Of a stretch of DNA of 64,000 bases, positions 5,845 through 13,324 are shown piece after piece (position 1 is the first letter of the stretch; each line of letters opens with the position of its first letter). This stretch comes from Caldimicrobium sp964493015 (GTDB lineage Bacteria > Desulfobacterota > Thermodesulfobacteria > Thermodesulfobacteriales > Thermodesulfobacteriaceae): NCBI GenBank assembly GCA_964493015.1, contig CAZBLU010000001.1, positions 1-64,000 of the forward strand, written 5' to 3'. Both the position numbers and the translations under genes were made by a program. The notes under the pieces are model-generated. The model made no database searches and was not told the DNA's origin. It worked only from the letters and a program-made list of their open reading frames with translations.

Positions 5845-8767
5845 TTTCCTCAGATCAGAAATCAACCTGAGACATCCTGAAGCTACCAAACACTGGGTTA
5901 TCTTCTCTACCAAAAGGGCAGCCCTTTTCTTCAAGTATTATCTTTTGCAAAAGGAAAAAGGGCATTCCTTTTTTCTTCCTAAAATTTTATCTTGGGAGGA
6001 ATTTTTAAAGGAACTTTATCTGCAAATCACCCCTGCTCCTAGGCTTTTCCTCCCTGAAGGGGGAAAAATTTTAATTTTCTTACAGACCTTGCCTTCAATT
6101 GGCATTCATTGGGAGGAGCCTGAAAAACTTCTTTTTTGGGGGGCCAGATTTTTAGAGGTCTTTGAAGAGTTTGAAAAGGAGGGAAAAATCCCCCAAGATC
6201 TCCTCTACCCCCCTGAAACTCTACCTGAACAGGCAAAATACCTCTTTGAACGGCTTTCTAAGTCCTACAAGGCTTATAAGGAACACTTAAAAAGGCTTGG
6301 AATTTCCTTTCCCTCGGAAATACTTTCTAATTTAAGGGAAAATCTCTCCCCAGAGCGCATACCTCTAAATCTAATCAAAGGGCTTTACTTTGCTGGTTTT
6401 GTAGCCTTAAGAGAGGGGGAAAGGGCATTCCTAAGAGAGATTATGAAGTATTTTGAGGAAAAAGACCTTCCTCTGCTTTTCTTTTTTGAGGATAACCCTA
6501 ATTCTCCCCATCCTCTAATTGAAAAAACACTCAATGATTTAGCTCTAACTTATGCAGGACTCCCTCGCTCTTATCTTGAGCAGGAGGAAAGGGAACCCAA
6601 AGTCTTTCTCTTTTCTTTTCCCGAACAGGAAAGTGAGATGCAAAAACTTAGAGAGCATTTTGAAGGATACCAGATCACTTCACCTGATGAAGTAGCTATC
6701 GTTTTACCTAATTCATTAAGCCTTTTACCACTCCTCCATCAAATGGCTCATCTACCTCTAATGACTAATATAACCCTTCCCTTTCCAGCAAAACTCCTTC
6801 CTTTAAATAGATTGCTTCTGCTCCTCTTAAGGCTCCAAAGAGAGAGAAATGGAAATCTATATCCAACTAATCTTGTCTGGAAAATTCTAAATTTCCCTCT
6901 GATCAAGGCCCTTTATAGGGAAGATAAGCTCTTTGAAAACCTTCTTATGCAGGTCAAGACCTTTCTTAGAGAAACCAAGGCCTTAGAGATCTCTCTTCCC
7001 GATCTGGCTAATAAATTGGAGTCTCCTTATAAAAAACTATTTGAAGAACTAAATCAAAGACTTTTTGCCTCTTGGGAGAATCTCCATTCGCCCTCTCAAG
7101 CCCTTTCTGCTCTAAGGGATTTCTTGGAGTTTATTAAACCCCTTACCCAAGGAGAAGACCTCAATACGCTTTTAACAAAGCACTTTCTCTTTTCCCTGGA
7201 AGAGGAGCTTTTGCCTCTTCTTGAGATTTCCACTCTTTGGGAAAATCTACCTCCCTTGGACCGAACCTTTATGTATCGCTTTTTAGAAAATCTTCTTTTA
7301 TCCTTAGACTTAGCACTCTATGGAGATCCTCTATCAGGCCTTCAGATAATCGGATTTTTGGAAAGTAGGCTTTTATCCTTTAAAAGGTTATTTCTCTTAG
7401 ATACCAATGAAGGGGCTCTTCCCCCCACAACGCCTCTAAATCCACTCCTCACCGAGGAGATCAAAACTTATCTCGGGCTCCCCATCTACAGAAACGAACT
7501 TTGGGATTATTACTTTGAGAGGCTCATTAGCTCTTCAGAGGAGATTTTCATTTTCTATCTAAAGACAGAAAAGGGGAAAGACGACCTCTTAGGAGAGCCC
7601 TCTCGTTACATACAGAAACTTAAGTGGAAAAGGGAAAAAGAGGGTAGAAACCTAAGGGAGGAGCCTTTCAAGTTACTTATCTCTACCCCAGGGGAGATAG
7701 AGGCCTTGCCTAAGGGGGAGAAGGAACAAGCCCTAATCCAGAGGATGATCAAATATAGTGGACTTAGCCGTTATGCCTTAGAAACTTACCTCACCTGTCC
7801 TGTAAAATTCTATTTTCACTACCTCCTTTCCCTTAAGGAACAAGAATCTCTCTCCTTAGAAGAAAAAGAGGTAGGTCTTTTCTTACACACCTTTTTTGAG
7901 GAATTTTTCAAAAATTACTTAAACAGATCCCTTTCCTTTGGGGAAATAGTTAAGGAAAAAGACTGGACTAATCTCTTTAACCAGCTCTGGCAAGCATACA
8001 ATTTTGACCAAAAACTTGATCCCTTAAGTGCCTTTCTATCCTATAAGATTGCTTATGCCTCCATTGAGAGATATTTTCATTATCTTTGCCGACTTGAGGA
8101 GGACTCCATAGAGAAAACCATAGTTCTGGGAGTAGAAGAAAATCTCCAAAGAAGGGTAGTCTTACACTTTAGTCCCCATGGAGTAAGCGAAGTTGTCTAC
8201 TGGGGAAGAGTTGACTTTATTATTAAGAGGGTTCTCCGAAATGGTAGCTCTCTTTATCTAATTCTTGACTTTAAAAGTAATCCTTCAACCAAACCTACCC
8301 CTCGCAATCTGAATAAACTTATTGATTTTACACCCCCCTCAGATTATAAAAAAGAATCCCTCTTTGCTGTAAAAAAACTCTTCGGTAGCAATCTCACCAA
8401 CTTTCAACTCCTTTTCTATCTCTATCTTTACTTAGACAATCTTGAAAAACTGGAGAAAGAAGAACCTTTCTTTAACTTCAATGCAGGCTACATAACACCA
8501 ACTGACTTCAAGGAACCAGAAAGTTATCTCTTTAAAAGCTCCTCTAAGAAAAAAAATACCAAAAGAGAAAAAGCCGCTTCAAGGGAGGAATTCTTAAACC
8601 TATTAAAAGAAAGCTTTGAACCCCTCCTATTTTGGCTTACTCAGCACCTTGTTGAAACGCAAGAATTTTATTTCACTGAAAAGGATGATGACTGTAAATA
8701 CTGTCCTTACAAAGTTCCTTGTAAAATCTTGCGCATAGAGGAGAGACCCCATGGGAAGCCCTATTAA
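5786..8767 (+). CDS. AddB-like protein with C-terminal Fe-S PD-(D/E)XK nuclease domain
   Basis: The 993-residue protein resembles AddB, the second subunit of AddAB helicase-nucleases that process double-strand breaks. The N-terminal half (AYLISPSSHFLKSLANFL, KHWVIFSTKRAALFFKYYLL) is a degenerate UvrD-like fold with no evident Walker A motif. The C-terminal part has the nuclease core, with Asp in the WGRVDFII stretch and Asp/Lys in ILDFKS, flanked by the cysteines of a 4Fe-4S staple: one in YLTCPVKFYFHYL and three in DDDCKYCPYKVPCK. The start overlaps the preceding nuclease gene by 59 bp; the N-terminal residues align well with AddB starts. It overlaps the following gene by 17 bp. With the preceding nuclease this looks like a two-nuclease unit without its motor. 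Confidence 0.75.
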   Translation: MKSKAYLISPSSHFLKSLANFLRSEINLRHPEATKHWVIFSTKRAALFFKYYLLQKEKGHSFFLPKILSWEEFLKELYLQITPAPRLFLPEGGKILIFLQTLPSIGIHWEEPEKLLFWGARFLEVFEEFEKEGKIPQDLLYPPETLPEQAKYLFERLSKSYKAYKEHLKRLGISFPSEILSNLRENLSPERIPLNLIKGLYFAGFVALREGERAFLREIMKYFEEKDLPLLFFFEDNPNSPHPLIEKTLNDLALTYAGLPRSYLEQEEREPKVFLFSFPEQESEMQKLREHFEGYQITSPDEVAIVLPNSLSLLPLLHQMAHLPLMTNITLPFPAKLLPLNRLLLLLLRLQRERNGNLYPTNLVWKILNFPLIKALYREDKLFENLLMQVKTFLRETKALEISLPDLANKLESPYKKLFEELNQRLFASWENLHSPSQALSALRDFLEFIKPLTQGEDLNTLLTKHFLFSLEEELLPLLEISTLWENLPPLDRTFMYRFLENLLLSLDLALYGDPLSGLQIIGFLESRLLSFKRLFLLDTNEGALPPTTPLNPLLTEEIKTYLGLPIYRNELWDYYFERLISSSEEIFIFYLKTEKGKDDLLGEPSRYIQKLKWKREKEGRNLREEPFKLLISTPGEIEALPKGEKEQALIQRMIKYSGLSRYALETYLTCPVKFYFHYLLSLKEQESLSLEEKEVGLFLHTFFEEFFKNYLNRSLSFGEIVKEKDWTNLFNQLWQAYNFDQKLDPLSAFLSYKIAYASIERYFHYLCRLEEDSIEKTIVLGVEENLQRRVVLHFSPHGVSEVVYWGRVDFIIKRVLRNGSSLYLILDFKSNPSTKPTPRNLNKLIDFTPPSDYKKESLFAVKKLFGSNLTNFQLLFYLYLYLDNLEKLEKEEPFFNFNAGYITPTDFKEPESYLFKSSSKKKNTKREKAASREEFLNLLKESFEPLLFWLTQHLVETQEFYFTEKDDDCKYCPYKVPCKILRIEERPHGKPY

Positions 8768-9968
8768 ACTTGTCCTGGCCCAAATGGAAATAGAGCCAAA
8801 TCTTGAGAAAAACTTAGACAAAATCTTAGAGATTCTGCAAAAAGCAGAGGGAGAAGTTTACCTCTTCCCAGAGCTTTCTCTGACGGGCTATCAGGACTTA
8901 AGTAAACTTGCCCCTTCTCAAATTAAGGAAGCCTTGGAAGAGATTCAGGCAAAAGCAGGCCAAAAAATTATCTTAATGGGAGCGCCCCATCCTCAAAACC
9001 CCTACACTAACGGCTATTTCTCTATCTCAGCAAAGGGAATTGAGCTCTTAGCGGAAAAGCAGCTTCTCTTCCCTGGTCTTGACGATAAAATCGGCCTGCA
9101 TATTGGCTTCAGAAGAGGATGCCTACAACTAAGAGAGGGGATTCGTCTTGGCATAATTCTATGTTTTGAATTGAGAAGTCCTGAGCTTGCCAGATCCTTT
9201 ATTGCAGAGGGGGCTTTAGGCTTAGTGGTTCCTGCACAATGGCCAGCTGTTCGCATAGAGCATTTTATATCTCTTTTAAAAGCAAGGGCCATAGAAAATC
9301 AACACTATGTGCTGGGAATAAACGCAGTAGGACGAATTGATGATCTCATCTTGGGAGGAAGATCCAGAATCTATGCTCCCTCAGGAGAGGAGATTATAAG
9401 TCTTGGTGAGAGAGAAGAAATTGCTCAGATTTCCCTCCATTTTGAATCCAAAATACTTCCCTATCCCCTGAAAACTCCTTACACAGGAAAGGGAAAGCTC
9501 AAGAGCCTTGAACAGTTATTAGAGATAACAGCCAGACGGCGAAGCCTTGGACAAATTATGGTCTTCACTAATGGATGCTTTGATATTTTACACGCTGGAC
9601 ATGTTGATTATCTTGCCCAAGCAAGGGCACAGGGGGATTTTTTGGTGGTGGGGTTAAACAGTGATCTTTCTGTGAGAAAAATAAAAGGAGAAGAGAGACC
9701 TATTAATCCCCAAGAGCTAAGAATCAAAGTCTTATCAAGTCTTGACTCGGTAGATTACATTGTCCTCTTTGACGAGGAAACACCTGAAGAACTTATTAAG
9801 GCCCTAAGACCAGACATCTTGGTAAAAGGAGCTGATTGGGAGGAAGAAAAAATCGTAGGGGCTAACTTTGTTAAAAGCTATGGGGGGAAGGTGATACGCA
9901 TCCCCTTTACCTACGAGATCTCCACAAGCAAGATATGGCAAAAATTAGTCAAGGAAAGAAGCACTTAA
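8751..9968 (+). CDS. Fusion of a nitrilase-family amidohydrolase and heptose-1-phosphate adenylyltransferase (RfaE2)
   Basis: Residues 1-~245 are a carbon-nitrogen hydrolase with the Glu-Lys-Cys triad visible as Glu41 (FPELSLTGY), Lys103 (EKQLLFPG) and Cys138 (IILCFELRSPE). Residues ~268-405 are a cytidylyltransferase-like nucleotidyltransferase with FTNGCFDILHAGHVDYL (HxGH at 281-284), VGLNSD and KGADWEEE, the signature of RfaE2/HldE-C, which makes ADP-heptose precursor for lipopolysaccharide core. RfaE2 is usually alone or fused to the RfaE1 kinase, so a nitrilase partner is unusual. The amide substrate cannot be read from sequence. It overlaps the AddB-like gene by 17 bp and, tail to tail, flgM by 4 bp. 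Confidence 0.85.
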   Translation: MGSPIKLVLAQMEIEPNLEKNLDKILEILQKAEGEVYLFPELSLTGYQDLSKLAPSQIKEALEEIQAKAGQKIILMGAPHPQNPYTNGYFSISAKGIELLAEKQLLFPGLDDKIGLHIGFRRGCLQLREGIRLGIILCFELRSPELARSFIAEGALGLVVPAQWPAVRIEHFISLLKARAIENQHYVLGINAVGRIDDLILGGRSRIYAPSGEEIISLGEREEIAQISLHFESKILPYPLKTPYTGKGKLKSLEQLLEITARRRSLGQIMVFTNGCFDILHAGHVDYLAQARAQGDFLVVGLNSDLSVRKIKGEERPINPQELRIKVLSSLDSVDYIVLFDEETPEELIKALRPDILVKGADWEEEKIVGANFVKSYGGKVIRIPFTYEISTSKIWQKLVKERST

Positions 9969-10267
9969 GAGATTTCTGATATGAGGGAGCTTATCATAGC
10001 TCTTGCCAGATCCCGATTGGAGACCTGATAAGTCCCACTATTAATTTTTTCCTGAAGTTCTCTAACTTTCTCTTCTCTTAGCTCTGGAAGCTTTTTAATC
10101 TCTTCCTTAGCACGCTCTATAGTAATACTAAGAGAGAGTTTAACCTGGTCTTGATCTATCTGGCCCTTCTCCTCAGAAACTCCCTTGGCCTCAATAGTTT
10201 TTTCTTGTCTAATTTCTTTATCCTTGGTTATAGGGGTTTTAGCGGTTATAATATCTGTTATCTTCAT
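9965..10267 (-). CDS. flgM: FlgM, anti-sigma-28 factor
   Basis: FlgM binds and holds FliA (sigma-28) until the flagellar hook is complete, then is secreted. The 100-residue protein has the typical disordered charged N-terminal half and the conserved C-terminal binding region VKLSLSITIERAKEEIKKLP, followed by REEKVRELQEKINSGTYQVS and LARAMI. Length matches the family. It is not next to other flagellar genes here, which is unusual since flgM often sits beside flgA or flgN. A sigma-28-like promoter lies 27-53 bp upstream. Its stop overlaps the convergent fusion gene by 4 bp. Confidence 0.88.
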   Translation of the reverse strand: MKITDIITAKTPITKDKEIRQEKTIEAKGVSEEKGQIDQDQVKLSLSITIERAKEEIKKLPELREEKVRELQEKINSGTYQVSNRDLARAMISSLISEIS

Positions 10268-10293
10268 AGCCGAACCCTCAGTTTTTTATATAT

Positions 10294-10320
10294 AAATCGG
10301 AACTTTTTAAATTTACTTTA
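10294..10320 (-). promoter_or_regulatory. Sigma-28 (FliA)-type promoter candidate for flgM
   Basis: On the minus strand TAAAGTAA (10313-10320) is followed after 11 bp by TCCGATTT (10294-10301). The enteric class 3 flagellar consensus is TAAAGTTT-N11-GCCGATAA, so 6 of 8 and 5 of 8 bases agree with exact spacing and the CCGAT core intact. Transcription would begin near 10287, about 20 bp before the flgM ATG. This fits FlgM control by the sigma factor it inhibits. Confidence 0.6.
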
Positions 10321-10368
10321 ATACCCTTTCCAAACTTTGCAAATACTCTTCAATCTTTTTCAAAAAGT

Positions 10369-10393
10369 AGGTTACACTCAAATAGTGTGACCT
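10369..10393. promoter_or_regulatory. Imperfect palindrome, possible operator
   Basis: AGGTTACACT (10369-10378) and AGTGTGACCT (10384-10393) form an inverted repeat with one mismatch in ten around a 5-bp centre. No T-run follows on either strand, so it is more likely a protein-binding site than a terminator. It lies ~100 bp upstream of flgM and ~285 bp upstream of the rhodanese gene. The regulator is unknown. Confidence 0.35.
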
Positions 10394-10678
10394 CCCTAAA
10401 GGCTGAAAGCTTAACCAATTTATCATAGGGCATGGCTTGTTTACTTCTTTTTATTCACTTTATTGCCCCCCTTAATAAGCTTAAGGCCTTAATTACATAT
10501 ATCCATTTAAAATTATGAAATATTAAAAAAATCTTAAGAGCAATTTCCCTAATTAACTAAAATAATGGTCTCTTTAAAAATCCTACAAATATTTTCAAGT
10601 TTTTGTCCTTGACTTTAGCAATATTTTAATTAAAGAATTTTATTAAACCAAATAAAAAATTATAAAAGGGAGGAGATT

Positions 10679-12025
10679 ATGGGAAAACGGAAGGTTCTTT
10701 ATTTACTTAGTTTACCTGTCTTTTTCATGTTTTCTTCCAACCTTTCGGGGCAAACTGCTAATGTAGAAATTAAAGGTGGGCCCATGCATCCACTTTGTAA
10801 AAGTTGCCATCAACCTACTCCTAATGTTATCATGGGGCTTTTAGATGCTGTCTCTTATAAAGCACAACTTTTAACTATTGATGTTGGAACACACAAAGAG
10901 ACAATTAGATTTGATGAAAAAACATTAGTTAAAAATCTAAAAGGATTAGAAGATTTAAAAAATTTTAGAAACAGGGGATTTACCATTCAATATGAGGAAA
11001 AAGAAGGAGTGAAAAAGGCAGTCCTAATTTCCCGCTTTGATGTATTAAAATTAATTACAGAGGAGGATCGTTTAAATAAAGAAAAATTAAAAAACCTTTT
11101 AGCCAATGGTAAGAATGTCTACCTTTATGATTCCCGTCCCATGTCAGCCTATCAAGAGGCTCACATTCCTGGAGCCAAACCTCTACCTGCACCAGCTTTT
11201 GATCAATTTATCCGAAATCTTCCCCCTGATAAAAACGCAATAGTGATCTTTTATTGTGTCGGAGGTTGTTTAAGCCCCACCAATTACTTGAGAACAAAGG
11301 CCTTAGGTTATACAAATGTGAAAATCTATCTTGGAGGTTTCCCTGAGTGGATACAAAGTGAATATGCTATCACCACTCCAGAATGGATGAAAAAGGCCAT
11401 AGAAGAAAAATACGCCTATGTCCTTATTGACCTTAGACCAAGACAAATGGTTAAAGAGGGATATATTGCTACCGCAGTATCTATTCCCTATGAAGACCTT
11501 CCTAAGATGAAAGATCAATTCCCTACCCAGAAAAAAGCTCCCATTATCCTCTACGGACCAAAGAAGGAAGAGGCTGCTAAATTAATCCTCTCCTGGGGCT
11601 ACAAAAATGTTAGAATCTTGCCCATCGAATTTGAGGACTGGAAAAAAAGAGGATTCCCTATAGCCGCTGGAGAACCACAAACCAAGATTGTCTATGTACC
11701 TAAAGCCAAACCAGGAACCATTCTCCCCAGTGAGTTCCTCAAAATAGCCCAAAATCCACCTGCCAATACCCTCATCATTGATGTCAGAAACCCTGATGAA
11801 GTAAAGGAAGGAAAAGTTAAGGCCGCTAAAAATATACCCCTTGATGAACTGGAGCACAGATTAGCCGAAATACCCAAAGATAAGGATATAATACTCTATT
11901 GCGAAACAGGAATTAGGGCCCAAATGGCTCACGAAATTTTAAAGAAACATGGAATTAAATCCAGATATCTGGAAGGCCGAGTGCATTTCACCAAAGACGG
12001 TAAAGTTCAAGTGGACCTGGAATAA
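10679..12025 (+). CDS. Exported triple-rhodanese protein with a single c-type heme motif
   Basis: A signal peptide (residues 1-~24) precedes a CKSCH heme-attachment site (Cys40, Cys43, His44), so the mature protein is periplasmic. Three rhodanese modules follow: residues ~140-230 with catalytic-loop Cys193 (IFYCVGGC), ~235-330 with no cysteine in the equivalent loop (LYGPKKEE, probably structural), and ~350-440 with Cys408 (LYCETGIRAQ). Rhodaneses carry persulfide sulfur, so the protein may handle sulfane sulfur, polysulfide or thiosulfate outside the cytoplasm, perhaps with electron transfer through the heme; that role is inferred. It faces the qmo/apr/sat island and ends in a shared hairpin terminator. 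Confidence 0.85.
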   Translation: MGKRKVLYLLSLPVFFMFSSNLSGQTANVEIKGGPMHPLCKSCHQPTPNVIMGLLDAVSYKAQLLTIDVGTHKETIRFDEKTLVKNLKGLEDLKNFRNRGFTIQYEEKEGVKKAVLISRFDVLKLITEEDRLNKEKLKNLLANGKNVYLYDSRPMSAYQEAHIPGAKPLPAPAFDQFIRNLPPDKNAIVIFYCVGGCLSPTNYLRTKALGYTNVKIYLGGFPEWIQSEYAITTPEWMKKAIEEKYAYVLIDLRPRQMVKEGYIATAVSIPYEDLPKMKDQFPTQKKAPIILYGPKKEEAAKLILSWGYKNVRILPIEFEDWKKRGFPIAAGEPQTKIVYVPKAKPGTILPSEFLKIAQNPPANTLIIDVRNPDEVKEGKVKAAKNIPLDELEHRLAEIPKDKDIILYCETGIRAQMAHEILKKHGIKSRYLEGRVHFTKDGKVQVDLE

Positions 12026-12034
12026 AACGATGTT

Positions 12035-12063
12035 AGAGGTGGGGCCTTTCACTCCCCACCTCT
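12035..12063. terminator. Rho-independent terminator, probably bidirectional
   Basis: AGAGGTGGGG (12035-12044) and CCCCACCTCT (12054-12063) form a perfect 10-bp stem with a 9-base loop, followed by TATTTT. It lies 10 bp after the rhodanese stop; on the other strand the downstream flank is also T-rich (GTTTTATT), so it can end the qmoC transcript too. Confidence 0.8.
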
Positions 12064-12115
12064 TATTTTGAGCTCAAGGTTTATCTTAAAGTCCGGTAGT
12101 AAATAAACCTCAGAT

Positions 12116-13312
12116 CTAAGAAGACATCTTTTTTAACACATCTTTGTAGTAAAGATCAAAGACAATTCCTGTAGTTCTGAAAACTAAATGGGAAAATTTA
12201 GAGTAAGGTATCGAAAGAAAGAGGAGGAAAACTGTAATCAGGTGAGCAATATAAATGAGTCCAGTTAGATTATAAAGCATAGGAAGGGTTCTAAAAACAA
12301 CGATACCAAAACCAGTGACACCAACAAGCAGTATAAGCCAAAGCAAAAAACTATCAGGATAAGAAGTCTTAAGGGAATTCTCAAGAACTGCCCTATTCCT
12401 GCCAGAAATAAGGCCGATCACCCCGTAGAGAAGAAGTAGGCCACCTATATAACCCATCCATTTCACTGGATGTGTGAAGGGATTCCATGGCGTATGCATC
12501 CCAAGAAGATCAGCAAAAACAAACACGGTGCCTGTAGTAATGAAAAGAACAATAAATCCAAAGAGAAGCATCTTGTGAGGATTAGCCCTCCACGAATTGG
12601 CACCACATTTCTCAAAACGGCTGTGATTAAGAATTTCCTTTATGGCTGGGATTAAATAATTGGAAAGTATAGTTCCTAACCCATATCTATAGGCCTGTGG
12701 AATATTGTAGTAATCGAGATAGGTATTCCACATTTTACTCACCGCATTGGCCATAATGATGATCACAAAAGCTGCTAATGAAAGAAATACAATGTCTATC
12801 ATCAATACTCTGGCAGGAAGATCTATAAATCCAATCTTGTAATAAATTTCATTATAGGGGAATGAGGTAGCATCTAAGAAGTTAGGTAAACCCTGAAAAG
12901 TAACTAAAGTTACCAATAAGATATAAGACAAAGCTATAAGAATTAAAATTGGTAGCCCCCAGGAATGATTAAAAAAGGTGTTTAGAAATTTAAAAGGAAG
13001 TAACTCTCTTGTTACCAAAAGGCGTAGAGATGCAAAGACATCCCCAGGTCTCGCATTCCTTGGACAGTACTTAGTACAATCTCCACATTGATGGCAAAGC
13101 CAGATGCTTGGATCTGCAAGAAGCCTATCCTTTAAACCCCATTGTGCAAGAATCATCTGTTTTCGAGGAAAGGGAGCCTCATCTGGCGATAAGGGACAAA
13201 CACTGGAGCAAGTGGCACATTGATAGCATTTCTTTACCGTGTCCCCACCAACGCCTTGAATTTCTTTTATTGCTCTTAGGTCAGCATCAACTTTGATTAA
13301 TTGGTTACCCAT
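12116..13312 (-). CDS. qmoC: QmoC, membrane subunit of the quinone-interacting oxidoreductase
   Basis: QmoC anchors the Qmo complex and exchanges electrons with menaquinone, linking the quinone pool to APS reductase. The N-terminal ~110 residues are an HdrC-like domain with two 4Fe-4S sites: CYQCATCSSVCPL and CHQCGDCTKYCPR. The remainder is an HdrE/NarI-like integral membrane region with about six hydrophobic segments and several histidines suited to b-heme binding. Length (398) is as expected. It is the last gene of the aprBA-qmoABC run, 12 bp after qmoB. The GTG/ATG choice is clear: ATG 13312 follows GGAGG. Confidence 0.93.
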   Translation of the reverse strand: MGNQLIKVDADLRAIKEIQGVGGDTVKKCYQCATCSSVCPLSPDEAPFPRKQMILAQWGLKDRLLADPSIWLCHQCGDCTKYCPRNARPGDVFASLRLLVTRELLPFKFLNTFFNHSWGLPILILIALSYILLVTLVTFQGLPNFLDATSFPYNEIYYKIGFIDLPARVLMIDIVFLSLAAFVIIIMANAVSKMWNTYLDYYNIPQAYRYGLGTILSNYLIPAIKEILNHSRFEKCGANSWRANPHKMLLFGFIVLFITTGTVFVFADLLGMHTPWNPFTHPVKWMGYIGGLLLLYGVIGLISGRNRAVLENSLKTSYPDSFLLWLILLVGVTGFGIVVFRTLPMLYNLTGLIYIAHLITVFLLFLSIPYSKFSHLVFRTTGIVFDLYYKDVLKKMSS

Positions 13313-13324
13313 ATTCCCTCCTCC

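Larger units (their letters stand above)
10268..10678. other. 411-bp AT-rich intergenic region between divergent flgM and the rhodanese gene
   Basis: No open reading frame of note occurs on either strand. It contains the flgM sigma-28-like promoter (10294-10320) and an imperfect palindrome (10369-10393). The half nearest the rhodanese gene is extremely AT-rich; a TTGACT at 10609-10614 occurs there but has no convincing -10 at the right distance. A strong GGGAGGAG ribosome-binding site precedes 10679. Confidence 0.6.

Noticed and set aside
10609..10637. TTGACT as a -35 for the rhodanese gene
   Set aside because: The sequence 17 bp downstream (AAAGAA) is not a -10 box, and other spacings are worse; the region is so AT-rich that chance matches are expected.
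11582..11857. 91-codon frame on the minus strand inside the rhodanese gene
   Set aside because: Antisense shadow of a real gene with signal peptide and clear domains.
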